A stretch of 64,000 bases of DNA. It comes from Paenibacillus sp. MBLB1832. GTDB taxonomy: Bacteria; Bacillota; Bacilli; Paenibacillales; NBRC-103111. Positions within the stretch are counted from its first letter, which is position 1. Each line of letters starts with the position of its first letter. The stretch is from positions 1,135,001-1,199,000 of the forward strand of contig NZ_CP130319.1 of the NCBI RefSeq assembly GCF_032271945.1, read 5' to 3'. The translations under genes were made by a program, and so were the position numbers. Below are positions 28,581 to 37,985 of the stretch, piece by piece. The notes below the pieces were generated by a model. It was not told where the DNA came from and did not search any database. It saw nothing but the letters and a program-made list of their open reading frames with translations.

Positions 28581-30116
28581 ATGAGTGGAGCTGTGTTTTA
28601 TATTTTCGGTGCAACGGGAGATTTAGCGAAAAGAAAACTGTTTCCAGCTTTTTATAGCCTTTACCGGGAAGGCAAGCTAGGCGATGATTTTGCTGTTGTC
28701 GGATTAGCTCGAAGACCGCGGACGAATGAGCAATTTCGCGATGATGTGAAAAATTCGATCCAGGATTTTGCCCGTTACAAAAACAAAGATGGGGCAGAAT
28801 GGGAGAAGTTTGCTGAGCATTTTGAATACATGTCGCTCGATATTAACAATGTAGCTGGCTTCCATGAGCTGAATGCTTTGACAGCTAAGCTGGACACGAA
28901 GTACCAAACAGGCGGGAACCGTCTGTTCTACTTGGCTCTAGCACCTGAATTGTTCGGCAACGTGTCCTACAACTTGAAAGAAGGCGGCTTGCTGAACACA
29001 CAGGGCTGGCATCGTCTTGTGATTGAGAAACCGTTCGGTTATGACTTGCCATCGGCAGAACGCTTAAATGGACAGCTTCGTCAAGTGTTCGAAGAGAAGG
29101 ATATTTACCGTATTGACCATTACCTTGGGAAAGAGATGGTTCAGAATATTGAGTTCGTTCGTTTCGCGAACGCCTTCTTTGAGCCGCTTTGGAACAATAA
29201 ATACATAGCAAACATTCAGATCACGTTGAGTGAGACCGTAGGTGTCGAAGAACGTGGCGGCTATTATGATCACTCTGGCGCATTGCGTGATATGGGTCAG
29301 AATCATATGCTGCAAATGCTGATGATGATGGCAATGGAACCGCCTAGCCGTCTGCACCCGGAAGATATCCGCGATGAGAAAGTGAAGGTGCTTCGCTCCC
29401 TGCGCCTATTCGAGAACGGCGATGATGTCCGTGCGAATGTTATTCGCGGTCAATATGCGAGCGGTACGGCCAAAGGCAAAGCGTTGCCTGCATACCGTGA
29501 AGAGGATTCGGTGAATCCGCAATCGACGACAGAGACGTATTTCGCAGCGCGTGTTCACGTGGATAATTTCCGCTGGGCGGGTGTGCCGTTCTATATTCGT
29601 ACAGGTAAACGACTGCCAGTCAAAACGACAGAAGTCGTCGTCGAGTTCAAGAACATTCCGAACAATGTTTACTTGGCGAAGAAGCATGAGTTAGAGCCGA
29701 ACCTGTTGGTATTCCGCGTGAATCCGATGGAAGGTATTTATTTGAAAATGAACGCGAAGCAGCCTGGCTCTGAGGGTGTGATCGTACCCGTTGCGATGGA
29801 CTTCTGCCAAAGCTGTCAGATCGGCATTAACACGCCGGAAGCTTACGAGCGTTTGCTTTATGATGCAACACGCGGAGATTCCACCTACTTTACGCGTTGG
29901 GACGAAGTTGCGCTGGCATGGTCCTATGTGGATCGCATTGCGGCTGCATGGAACGAGCAAACGGAGGATCTTAAGCATTATCCAGCAGGTTCATGGGGCC
30001 CTGAAGAAGCAGCGAAGCTGCTCACCGATGACGGGTTCAAGTGGTGGCCAATCAATGGTCAGAACGAAGGGGAAGTGGACTGGGAAGCTGTTCAGAAAAC
30101 AACCGTTCTTGCCTAA
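28581..30116 (+). CDS. zwf: Glucose-6-phosphate dehydrogenase
   Basis: 511 residues; oxidises glucose 6-phosphate to 6-phosphogluconolactone with NADP, opening the oxidative pentose phosphate pathway. The coenzyme loop is GATGDLAKRKLFPAFY and the substrate/catalytic signature RIDHYLGKE, with RTGKRLP later. Full family length. It has its own promoter and terminator. Confidence 0.97.
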   Translation: MSGAVFYIFGATGDLAKRKLFPAFYSLYREGKLGDDFAVVGLARRPRTNEQFRDDVKNSIQDFARYKNKDGAEWEKFAEHFEYMSLDINNVAGFHELNALTAKLDTKYQTGGNRLFYLALAPELFGNVSYNLKEGGLLNTQGWHRLVIEKPFGYDLPSAERLNGQLRQVFEEKDIYRIDHYLGKEMVQNIEFVRFANAFFEPLWNNKYIANIQITLSETVGVEERGGYYDHSGALRDMGQNHMLQMLMMMAMEPPSRLHPEDIRDEKVKVLRSLRLFENGDDVRANVIRGQYASGTAKGKALPAYREEDSVNPQSTTETYFAARVHVDNFRWAGVPFYIRTGKRLPVKTTEVVVEFKNIPNNVYLAKKHELEPNLLVFRVNPMEGIYLKMNAKQPGSEGVIVPVAMDFCQSCQIGINTPEAYERLLYDATRGDSTYFTRWDEVALAWSYVDRIAAAWNEQTEDLKHYPAGSWGPEEAAKLLTDDGFKWWPINGQNEGEVDWEAVQKTTVLA

Positions 30117-30129
30117 ATACGTTGTAGCT

Positions 30130-30163
30130 AATCCAACAGGCGATGATGTCTGTTGGATTTTTC
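30130..30163 (+). terminator. Terminator after zwf
   Basis: AATCCAACAG (30130-30139) pairs CTGTTGGATT (30150-30159), followed by TTTT. Confidence 0.88.
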
Positions 30164-30262
30164 ATGGGCAAAGCGTCCTCCTCGATTCAGCGTTGCAGCC
30201 TCAATTTGTGGTATACTATACGATGTAGTTTATTCCTTAATATAGACACATGGGGTGCGTCG

Positions 30263-31339
30263 ATGTCACGAAGAGCATTTGTGCGATGGTTGCTAGCCAT
30301 CGGGGCTGTTTTGGTAGGTTTAAGTGCTTGGTTTAGTCTGTTGGTTAAGAAAAGATTCATTGCTGAGGAGCAGCCGGCCGTCGCACCTGCGGCAACCACC
30401 GAGCCTCCCCAAGCGCAGGCGCCATTTGTTTCGGAGGAACCGCTGCCTTCTGGCCCGCTCATGTCCTTTTTTATCCTAAGTGATCTCCATGTGTCTTCAG
30501 GTGACGCACTTCCGAATAAGAAGTTAAGGCAAGCGCTTGACGATGTTACCCAATTCGATGGTCCTGTTGATGCGATTATGTTAACGGGTGATTTAACGGA
30601 CACTGGGTCTGAACGTGACTATAAGGAACTGCGTACAATAATGAGTGCCTATAAGCTCCCGCCCGTTCATGCGAATATGGGGAATCATGATTATTACACG
30701 ATTTGGATTAATAAGGCTGGCAGTTGGGACCAAGATGCTGTCCCGAACGGTAAGAGCGATGCGATAAGCCGAGAATCGTTCAAGAAATTTATGAGCTATG
30801 ATTCCATTTATAATGATTTTACAACCAAAGGGCACTCGATTGTGTTGCTCTCGCAGGAAGCGTATGTGCAAGAAAAGCCAGAAGTGGGTGAAGGTGCCTG
30901 GTATTCGGATGAACAATTAGCTTGGTTCAAAGGAAGAATGGGCAATTTATATAAACCGGGAAGACCTTTGTTTGTGATGACGCATCAGCCGTTGCCCCCA
31001 ATAGGTACGGACGGTGCCACGCATCAGCTCATTCGCGCGATTCAATTTCGTGAAACGCTCAAGCCTTACAAAAATGTTTTCGTCTTCTGCGGTCATCGCC
31101 ATCAAGATTTCCAGAATGGTACTCCGCACTATGTGCAGGAAACGTTCCATTATTTCCATAATGCTTCCGTTGGCAGAACGCTCAATCGAGCGTACCAACA
31201 AAGTGCGATGAATAAAGCGCAGGGCATTTATGTGCAAGTATTCGCGGATAAAGTGGTTGTGCGCGGCAGAGAGTTCAGTAATCGCACCTTCATTGAGGAA
31301 GCGAATTGGACGATTCCACTGGAGAAAGCGCACGTATGA
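30263..31339 (+). CDS. Membrane-anchored calcineurin-type metallophosphoesterase
   Basis: 358 residues from ATG 30263. A twin-Arg-containing N-terminal membrane anchor (about 8-28) is followed by an Ala/Pro-rich linker and a calcineurin-like domain. All five metal motifs are seen: SDLHVSSGDA, GDLTDTGS, GNHDYY, MTHQPLP and FCGHRHQD. It is thus a two-metal phosphoesterase acting outside the membrane; the substrate is unknown. An upstream in-frame extension exists but crosses the zwf terminator. The stop codon lies inside the repeated element that starts at 31336. Confidence 0.9.
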   Translation: MSRRAFVRWLLAIGAVLVGLSAWFSLLVKKRFIAEEQPAVAPAATTEPPQAQAPFVSEEPLPSGPLMSFFILSDLHVSSGDALPNKKLRQALDDVTQFDGPVDAIMLTGDLTDTGSERDYKELRTIMSAYKLPPVHANMGNHDYYTIWINKAGSWDQDAVPNGKSDAISRESFKKFMSYDSIYNDFTTKGHSIVLLSQEAYVQEKPEVGEGAWYSDEQLAWFKGRMGNLYKPGRPLFVMTHQPLPPIGTDGATHQLIRAIQFRETLKPYKNVFVFCGHRHQDFQNGTPHYVQETFHYFHNASVGRTLNRAYQQSAMNKAQGIYVQVFADKVVVRGREFSNRTFIEEANWTIPLEKAHV

Positions 31340-31450
31340 GAAAACCTCTATCGAGGCCATTCAATGATGAGCGACCGCGTATAGAGGAAGGTTTTATCGC
31401 CAATAAGAAAGCTGTTTTCGGAAGCCGAAAACTTATACTTTCTTATGTGG
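31336..31450 (+). repeat. Two-hairpin intergenic element, copy 1
   Basis: About 115 bases, roughly 80 percent identical by eye to copy 2 at 34027-34138 on the other strand. Stem 1 is AAAACC/GGTTTT. Stem 2 is a long interrupted hairpin, CCAATAAGAAAG ... CTTTCTTATGTGG, with inner arm GTTTTCGG/CCGAAAAC. Both copies sit at the 3' end of a gene in the direction of transcription. No terminal T run. Confidence 0.7.
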
Positions 31451-31497
31451 TAATTTCAATGCAGTTTATGTAAATGAAGAAGGGACTTAACGAACAC

Positions 31498-33081
31498 ATG
31501 AAAACGCAACTCACCAAAATTCTCGAAACCGAAGTCGCTAAACGACGGACGTTCGCGATTATTTCCCACCCCGATGCGGGGAAAACGACACTGACGGAGA
31601 AGCTGCTTCTATTCGGAGGAGCGATCCGCTTAGCAGGGACGGTCAAAGGTCGTAAAGCAAGCAAGCACGCAACATCCGACTGGATGGAAATTGAGAAGCA
31701 GCGTGGAATCTCCGTTACATCGAGCGTTATGCAGTTCGATTATGAAGGGCACCGCGTAAACATTCTGGATACCCCTGGTCACCAAGACTTCAGTGAGGAC
31801 ACGTATCGGACACTGACTGCCGCGGATAGCGCGGTCATGTTGATCGACGTTGCCAAAGGGGTCGAGACACAGACGAAGAAGTTGTTCCAAGTGTGCCGGA
31901 TGCGCGGCATTCCGATCTTCACGTTTATTAACAAAATGGATCGTGAGGGCCGTGATCCGTTTGAACTGTTAGAAGAGCTTGAAGAAGTGCTTGGCATTCG
32001 CTCGTATCCGATGAACTGGCCCATTGGGTCAGGTAAGCAGTTCTGCGGGGTGTACGATCGCGGAAAGTCCCAATTGGAGCTATATCAAGGTGATGACCAT
32101 CGAGAGATTGAAGTTCGTAAAGTGGATGGTGTGGAAGATCCATTAGTGAAACAAATCGCTGGCGAATTCCTACACAAACAATTGTGCGGCGATATTGAGC
32201 TGCTTGATGTTGCTGGGGATCCATTTGATATGGAAAAAGTGATGAAGGGCGAACTTACGCCAGTCTTCTTCGGAAGTGCGGTCAACAACTTCGGTGTGCA
32301 GACGTTTCTTGAGAACTTCCTGCAGTTGGCACCTCCGCCAGAGCCTCGCACGAGCACAGCTGGTGTGATTGAGCCGACGCGAGAGAAGTTCTCAGGTTAT
32401 GTGTTCAAAATTCAAGCGAATATGAACCCTGCGCACCGTGACCGTGTAGCGTTCCTACGGATCGTCTCGGGCAAATTCGAGCGCGGCATGGCTGTTAAAC
32501 ATGTTCGACTAGGCAAAGATATTAAGCTGGCGCAGCCGCAGCAATTCTTAGCACAGGATCGTGATATCGTGGAAGAGGCGTTCCCAGGCGATATTATCGG
32601 TTTGTTTGATCCAGGGATTTTCCGCATCGGCGATTCCTTGAGTGAAGGGGAAGAGGTCGTGTTCGACGAGCTGCCGACGTTCTCGCCAGAGCTGTTCAGC
32701 AAGGTGTCGATCAAAAATGCGCTGAAACAAAAGCAATTCCTTAAAGGGATCGACCAACTGACCGAGGAAGGGATGATCCAGGTGTTCACGACGATTGGGT
32801 TCGAGGACATGATCCTTGGCGTTGTTGGGCAACTTCAATTCGAAGTACTGGAGCATCGGATGAGATCGGAATATGGGGTTGATATTATTTTGCAGCGTCA
32901 GAACTATCAGTTCGCTCGTTGGATTATCGATGATAAAATCGATCCATCCAAATTCCGCATCAATTCACAACTCGTGAAAGATAAGAAAGGCAACTTCGTT
33001 GGCCTATTCGAGAGTGAATATGCGCTTCGTTCGTCCATTGAGAAAAATCCTACCGCACAGTTCTTAACGAGTGCTCCATAA
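31498..33081 (+). CDS. prfC: Peptide chain release factor 3
   Basis: 527 residues from ATG 31498 (AAGAAGGGA 12 bases before); ATG 31474 would add eight residues. Translational GTPase with P-loop SHPDAGKTTL, switch-II DTPGHQDF and NKMD. It recycles RF1/RF2 from the ribosome after peptide release. Full family length and alone in its transcription unit. Confidence 0.96.
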   Translation: MKTQLTKILETEVAKRRTFAIISHPDAGKTTLTEKLLLFGGAIRLAGTVKGRKASKHATSDWMEIEKQRGISVTSSVMQFDYEGHRVNILDTPGHQDFSEDTYRTLTAADSAVMLIDVAKGVETQTKKLFQVCRMRGIPIFTFINKMDREGRDPFELLEELEEVLGIRSYPMNWPIGSGKQFCGVYDRGKSQLELYQGDDHREIEVRKVDGVEDPLVKQIAGEFLHKQLCGDIELLDVAGDPFDMEKVMKGELTPVFFGSAVNNFGVQTFLENFLQLAPPPEPRTSTAGVIEPTREKFSGYVFKIQANMNPAHRDRVAFLRIVSGKFERGMAVKHVRLGKDIKLAQPQQFLAQDRDIVEEAFPGDIIGLFDPGIFRIGDSLSEGEEVVFDELPTFSPELFSKVSIKNALKQKQFLKGIDQLTEEGMIQVFTTIGFEDMILGVVGQLQFEVLEHRMRSEYGVDIILQRQNYQFARWIIDDKIDPSKFRINSQLVKDKKGNFVGLFESEYALRSSIEKNPTAQFLTSAP

Positions 33082-33093
33082 GCAAGACGTTCC

Positions 33094-33131
33094 AAGAGGC
33101 TGCCCCTGATTCCATTCGGGGGTAGCTTCTT
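33094..33131 (+). terminator. Terminator after prfC
   Basis: AAGAGGCTGCCCC pairs GGGGGTAGCTTCTT with a 12-base loop. The tail is C/T-rich rather than pure T. Confidence 0.65.
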
Positions 33132-33206
33132 CTTCGTAGGTCTGTCGCCAATGCACGGTTGCCTTCATACACTAGGAGGGGGTGAATTCGAAGCTGGAGG
33201 CAAGGT

Positions 33207-33998
33207 ATGAAGAAGAATATAGGGGTAAAGCCATACGTAAATAAGCCAAGATATGTCAGTAGCAAAATAGGAAAAACCAGGGCGATCGAAGCGAATGAAG
33301 CCCTTCATAAATACGTGCCAACGACGAAACGGTTGACAATGGCAACACTCAAATCCATGCTGGATACGCACCGCATGGTGTATGTGAAGCCGAATGTGGG
33401 GATGTTCGGGAACGGAGTCATTCGGATTGAACTCGCTGACGCCGAGAAGAATGAACGACCTTATTCGTATCAGGAAGGTGTTCGTCTCCGAAGGTTCAAA
33501 ACATTCACAGACATGTATGCCTCGCTTCGAAAGATGATTGGAAAAAGGCCTTACCTTGTGCAAAAAGGGATTCATTTGTTGAAATATAAGGGGAATCGCT
33601 TTGATCTGCGAGTGATGGTTCAGCAAACACCTCAGCGGAAGTGGGAAACAACAGGCGTCATGGGCCGCGTAGCGCATCCTGCGAAGATTGTTACGAATTT
33701 CCATAACGGCGGTTCATTAAAATCTTTCGACACTTTGTTAAAAGCGTATTTGCCGCAGGCAGAGAAAAAGGAGTTCCTTCAGAAGCTGCAGAAGATGGGG
33801 GTACTCGTGGCAAAAGCGATCGAGGCGAAGTATAAAGGTGTAAAGGAGATCGGTATTGATGTTGCCTTAGACCATGAGATAAATCCATGGATTCTAGAGG
33901 TGAATACAAGTCCTGATCCTTATATTTTTCAGCGATTAAGCGATAAGCGCATCTTCCGCAAAATAAGAAAATACGCCAAAGCATATGGCCGGTTATGA
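33207..33998 (+). CDS. YheC/YheD-type ATP-grasp protein
   Basis: 263 residues. An ATP-grasp fold with MVYVKPNVGMFGNGV (ATP-binding lysine/glycine loop), FDLRVMVQQ, and the metal-binding end WILEVNTSPDP. YheC/YheD proteins are linked to endospore coats in Bacillus and resemble glutathione synthetase-type ligases, so a peptide- or metabolite-ligating role in spores is likely but unproven. An inverted repeat (33988-34011) just after the stop may end transcription. Confidence 0.88.
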   Translation: MKKNIGVKPYVNKPRYVSSKIGKTRAIEANEALHKYVPTTKRLTMATLKSMLDTHRMVYVKPNVGMFGNGVIRIELADAEKNERPYSYQEGVRLRRFKTFTDMYASLRKMIGKRPYLVQKGIHLLKYKGNRFDLRVMVQQTPQRKWETTGVMGRVAHPAKIVTNFHNGGSLKSFDTLLKAYLPQAEKKEFLQKLQKMGVLVAKAIEAKYKGVKEIGIDVALDHEINPWILEVNTSPDPYIFQRLSDKRIFRKIRKYAKAYGRL

Positions 33999-34026
33999 AC
34001 TCATAACCGGCTTGTTGTCGTGCTTT

Positions 34027-34138
34027 CCACAATAGAAAGAAGGTTTCGGTCCCCGAAAGTTTCTTTCTATTTGGCGATAAAACTTACCTCTAAACGCGGG
34101 CGCTCATCCATGAATGGCTTCGATATAAGTTTTCTCAT
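34027..34138 (-). repeat. Two-hairpin intergenic element, copy 2
   Basis: Minus-strand copy of the element at 31336-31450. Stem 1 is AAAACTTA/TAAGTTTT where copy 1 has AAAACC/GGTTTT. Stem 2 is AATAGAAAGAA/TTCTTTCTATT with inner arm GTTTCGG/CCGAAAG. Pairing is kept while bases differ. Its 5' part is also the last ten codons of the EAL gene. Confidence 0.7.
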
Positions 34139-35483
34139 GGAAAGTAAGTTCGATCTCTTGCGCGGAGATGGGCGGGCTTAGCAGAAACCCTTGAATCGTC
34201 GTACAAGTCGTTTCTTTCAAAATATCAAGCTGTCCGATCTCTTCAACGCCTTCAGCGACGACTTGGATATTCAGGGCGTGGCCCAGATGAATAATCGCAT
34301 GCGTAATCGCCCAATCGTTGGAGTTGCTCTGGATGTTTTTGACGAAGGAACGGTCAATCTTGAGACAATGGATCGGGAATTCTTTCAAATAGTTGAGGGA
34401 AGAGTAACCGATTCCAAAATCATCTATTGAAATGGAGATGCCCTTGGCACAAAGTTTCTCTAGGACGGCAACGGTTTTCTCCATATTTTGCATAATTGAG
34501 CTTTCAGTAATTTCAAATTCGAGATAGGCGGGATTAATGCCTGTTTGCTCAATGATTTGTATGGCTTTATCTGCAAAGGCTTCATCTTGAAATTGGCAAG
34601 GGGAAATATTCACGGCAATCTGATAGTCAAGCTTGTCTTCGGCCAGCCAGCGCGCTTTCTGCAGACAAGCTTCCCGAAGAACCCATTCACCTAGCGGTAA
34701 GATCAGACCCGACTCCTCGGCCAGCGAGATAAAGTCGGTAGGCGGGATCATGCCAAATTGTGGGTGATTCCAACGAACCAGTGCTTCCAGACAAATAATA
34801 CGGTCGGTGGACAGCTCTAGACGAGGCTGGTAGTACAACAGCAGTTGATTATGGGTGATCGCTTTGCGAAGATCCGTTTCCATCTGAATTTGGTTCGCGA
34901 AGCGGTGTTTTAGTGATGTCGGTTGGTATGTAACCAATTTATTGCGACCCGTTTGTTTGGCTTGCAGCAGTGCTTGTTCTGCCTGTGAGAATGCTTCTGG
35001 CATAGCCCCTGTTGTCGTGGCTGGTGCACTCAAGCCGAAGCTCGCAGATAAGAAGCAATCTTGTCCTTGCCATGTAAAAGAATCAGCAAAGATGTGTTGA
35101 ATGCTTAGAAGGATTGCATGAAATTGATCTTGCGTAGTCGTACGAAGCAACAACGTGTATTCATCATCGCCTGAGCGAGCAACGTAATCCAGATGATCTA
35201 GCTGCTTTAACCTACGGCCTACTTCCTGAAGGAGATAGTCGCCGCCAGTGTACCCAAGCGAGAAGTTAATTTGACGGAAACGATCTAAATCCAGCAGTAA
35301 GATCGCATAGCTGGTTGTGGAATTTGGTAATTGGTGAACAGCTTGTGTTAATCGAGAAATGAGCTGTTCCCGAGAAGGAAGATGAGGTATTGGTGATCTG
35401 CTCTTGAGAGCTTGGATCGTTGATGACGCAGAGACGCGAATTTGACGCCAGATTGCTTTCATTGTGCTATCACTCATTCCCAT
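34104..35483 (-). CDS. GGDEF-EAL protein, probable c-di-GMP phosphodiesterase
   Basis: 459 residues. The GGDEF domain (about 40-190) is degenerate: the active-site motif reads SGDDE, so cyclase activity is unlikely. The EAL domain (about 200-450) keeps the catalytic residues (LEALVRW, EITES, SIDDFGIGYSSL, LKIDRSFV, VVAEGVEE), so it should hydrolyse c-di-GMP. No membrane segment or PAS domain is seen, so it is cytoplasmic. Its last codons overlap the repeated structured element. Confidence 0.93.
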   Translation of the reverse strand: MGMSDSTMKAIWRQIRVSASSTIQALKSRSPIPHLPSREQLISRLTQAVHQLPNSTTSYAILLLDLDRFRQINFSLGYTGGDYLLQEVGRRLKQLDHLDYVARSGDDEYTLLLRTTTQDQFHAILLSIQHIFADSFTWQGQDCFLSASFGLSAPATTTGAMPEAFSQAEQALLQAKQTGRNKLVTYQPTSLKHRFANQIQMETDLRKAITHNQLLLYYQPRLELSTDRIICLEALVRWNHPQFGMIPPTDFISLAEESGLILPLGEWVLREACLQKARWLAEDKLDYQIAVNISPCQFQDEAFADKAIQIIEQTGINPAYLEFEITESSIMQNMEKTVAVLEKLCAKGISISIDDFGIGYSSLNYLKEFPIHCLKIDRSFVKNIQSNSNDWAITHAIIHLGHALNIQVVAEGVEEIGQLDILKETTCTTIQGFLLSPPISAQEIELTFHEKTYIEAIHG

Positions 35484-35656
35484 CTCATAGTTGTCCTAAT
35501 TTACTTTATCATAAAGGGATTAGCGGTTTTTAACAAGAATAACAGTTTGCTTAAATGACAAAAACTGGGCTTTTTCGCGCGTTTATTTAATGAAAATTTT
35601 ATGAAAATGTCGAAATTTGACGAATAAGCATTTTTTTTAGATAAATGCGATTTGTG

Positions 35657-35703
35657 TTGACAGATGGGACAGAGGAATGAGAAAATGTACGCGTGTACAT
35701 TTT
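35657..35703 (+). promoter_or_regulatory. Promoter region with LacI-type operator
   Basis: TTGACA (35657-35662) is followed 20 bases later by an inverted repeat with 9-base arms, AAAATGTAC-GCGT-GTACATTTT (35682-35703). It lies where the -10 box and start point would be, 44 bases before the lacI-type gene. This fits autorepression of the four-gene operon. The -10 hexamer itself is not clear. Confidence 0.6.
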
Positions 35704-35746
35704 AGTCGGAAACCTTTGAACAACCACTAGGAGAGGAGAGCAGCTA

Positions 35747-36772
35747 ATGGTAACGAGAAAAGAGGTTGCTGAACTCGCCAACGTGTCGGAAGCGACCGTA
35801 TCTCGTGTGTTTAATGGACTTGGGCCTATGAAGCCAGCTACGAAGGAGCGTGTTCTAGAAGCGGCGAATGCACTGGGCTATCATCCGAATGCGATCGCAC
35901 AGAGCTTTGCACGCAGACGTAGCGGCAATCTTGGCGTCGTGCTTCCGTATATGCCCAAAGTTCATCTATTCTCCACGTATTACTTCTCAGAAATTCTCAG
36001 CGGCATCGGGGAGCAAGTCAGGGAAATGGGCTATGACCTCTTGTTATCTCTGCTTACGCCAGATGATGAACTGGATTATGGACGCTTGTATCGTTCACAA
36101 AAAGTGGATGCCTGCATCATTCTTGGCTCTATGGATACGCCTTCACAGCGGCAATCGCTGCTGCACTTGCAGGAGAACGGGCATCCGTTTTGTCTGGTGA
36201 ATCAGCGCTTTGAAGGGTTGGACTTCTTAGAGGTCGATGCCGATCATGTGGAAGGCAGCTACCAAGCGGTGCGCCATTTGATAGATGAGGGCAATCGCCA
36301 AATCGCCTTTTTGAATGGTTCGCCGCAGTACTCCAACTCTAGAGATCGTTGGCTGGGTTACCAACGAGCGATGCTTGAAGCGGGGCTTCCCATCAACTCC
36401 GAGCTATTGCTCGAGGGGAATTATAGCCGTAAGAGCGGCTATGAAGCTGCAGCTAAGCTGTGGGAAATGCGTGGACGGGTCGACGCTGTGTTCGCCGCTA
36501 ATGATCGGATGGCGATCGGCGTCATGCAGGGATTGCGTGAGCGTGGTTGGATGGCGGGACGAGAATTTGCTGTCATCGGATGTGATGATTCGGATGCAGC
36601 CAAGTTAAGTGACCCACCGCTGAGCTCGATAGCAGTGCCATTTTTCGAGATGGGCAAGGGGGCGTCCCGCCTTGTGCTAGCTAGTGTGGGGCAAGGCGTT
36701 AGCGAGGAAGGGCAAGTGCAATTGTCAACACAGCTAAGAATCAGACAATCATCGATCAAACGTCAATACTAA
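35747..36772 (+). CDS. LacI-family transcriptional regulator
   Basis: 341 residues. The N-terminal LacI helix-turn-helix and hinge (VTRKEVAELANVSEATVSRVFNG) precede a periplasmic-binding-protein-like effector domain. AGGAGAG precedes the ATG. First gene of an apparent operon with two Gfo/Idh/MocA dehydrogenases and a ThuA protein, so it probably controls them in response to a sugar or cyclitol. The palindrome just upstream is the likely operator. Confidence 0.92.
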   Translation: MVTRKEVAELANVSEATVSRVFNGLGPMKPATKERVLEAANALGYHPNAIAQSFARRRSGNLGVVLPYMPKVHLFSTYYFSEILSGIGEQVREMGYDLLLSLLTPDDELDYGRLYRSQKVDACIILGSMDTPSQRQSLLHLQENGHPFCLVNQRFEGLDFLEVDADHVEGSYQAVRHLIDEGNRQIAFLNGSPQYSNSRDRWLGYQRAMLEAGLPINSELLLEGNYSRKSGYEAAAKLWEMRGRVDAVFAANDRMAIGVMQGLRERGWMAGREFAVIGCDDSDAAKLSDPPLSSIAVPFFEMGKGASRLVLASVGQGVSEEGQVQLSTQLRIRQSSIKRQY

Positions 36773-36791
36773 TTCTTGGGAGGCATGAGGG

Positions 36792-37955
36792 ATGAAAAAA
36801 ACGTTTAATATCGGAATGATCGGCTATAAGTTTATGGGAAAAGCGCATAGCCATGCGTATAAAGATTTACCTATGTTTTTCCCGCAGTCAGCGACGCCGA
36901 AGATGAAGCTCATCTGCGGGCGCGACGAAGGCGGAGTTCGTCAGGCCGCCGAGCAATTCGGCTGGGACGGGTATGTGACCGATTGGCGCGAGCTGGTGAC
37001 GAACCCGGATATCGACGTGGTCGATATCAATGCACCGAGCGATGCGCACAAAGAAATTGCGCTTGCGGCGGCAAAAGCCGGCAAGCATCTGTTCTGCGAG
37101 AAGCCGCTTGCCTTAACCCTTGCCGATGCAAGGGAAATGCTGGTGGCGGCTGAAGAGGCTGGTGTGAAGCACATGGTGGGCTTCAACTATCGGTTTGCCC
37201 CAGCGGTACAACTGGCGAAAAAGCTCGTGGAGAGCGGCCGTCTCGGTCAAATCTACCACTTCCGCGCTTGGTTCTTGCAGGATTGGATCGTCGATCCAAC
37301 GTTTCCGTTGGTATGGCGCTTGCAGAAGGAGATCGCTGGTTCTGGATCGCACGGCGATCTGGGGGCGCATCTTATCGATCTTGCGCATTTCCTTGTTGGC
37401 GACATGACAGAAGTAATCGGCATGAGCGAAACGTTCGTGAAGGAGCGTCCGCTGCCGTCATCCATGACCGGACTCAGCGCCAAAGGCAGTAAAGACGCGC
37501 CACATGGGCCAGTAACGGTTGACGATGCGACGTTGTTCATGGCGCGCTTCGCGAATGGTGCGCTTGGCAGCTTCGAGGCGACGCGTTTTGCGCCTGGGCA
37601 CCGGTGTACGAATTCTTTTGAAATTAACGGCAGTAAAGGCAGTGTGAAATTCGATTTCGAGCGATTGAATGAGTTGCAGGTGTATTTTACAAGTGATGAT
37701 GAGGATGTTCAGGGCTTCAGACGCGTTCTGGCAACGGATGCTTCACATGCGTATATGGATGCTTGGTGGCCAGCAGGACACACGATCGGGTATGAGCATA
37801 CGTTCGTTCATGAGGTGGTTGAATTGATGGCAGCGCTTGCGGAAGATCGTCAACCGGTTCCAAATTTCGTAGATGGCGTGAAGTGCCAAGAGGTGCTTGA
37901 GGCTGTGGATCAGTCGATTGCGCAGCGGCGTTGGGTGAGCATTAGCGAAGTATAG
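36792..37955 (+). CDS. Gfo/Idh/MocA-family oxidoreductase
   Basis: 387 residues. N-terminal NAD(P)-binding region (GMIGYKFMGKAHSHAY), the family signature CEKPLALTLADAREML, and HGDLGAHLIDLAHFLVGDM, which holds the putative catalytic Asp/His. Such enzymes interconvert hydroxyl and keto groups on sugars or inositols. It follows the LacI gene with 19 bases between. Confidence 0.92.
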   Translation: MKKTFNIGMIGYKFMGKAHSHAYKDLPMFFPQSATPKMKLICGRDEGGVRQAAEQFGWDGYVTDWRELVTNPDIDVVDINAPSDAHKEIALAAAKAGKHLFCEKPLALTLADAREMLVAAEEAGVKHMVGFNYRFAPAVQLAKKLVESGRLGQIYHFRAWFLQDWIVDPTFPLVWRLQKEIAGSGSHGDLGAHLIDLAHFLVGDMTEVIGMSETFVKERPLPSSMTGLSAKGSKDAPHGPVTVDDATLFMARFANGALGSFEATRFAPGHRCTNSFEINGSKGSVKFDFERLNELQVYFTSDDEDVQGFRRVLATDASHAYMDAWWPAGHTIGYEHTFVHEVVELMAALAEDRQPVPNFVDGVKCQEVLEAVDQSIAQRRWVSISEV

Positions 37956-37985
37956 ATGAATTGACATGAGAGGGGATTAATCAGC

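Noticed and set aside
30143-30262. 40-codon upstream extension of the metallophosphoesterase
   Set aside because: It would run through the zwf terminator and lacks a ribosome site; ATG 30263 starts a good membrane anchor.
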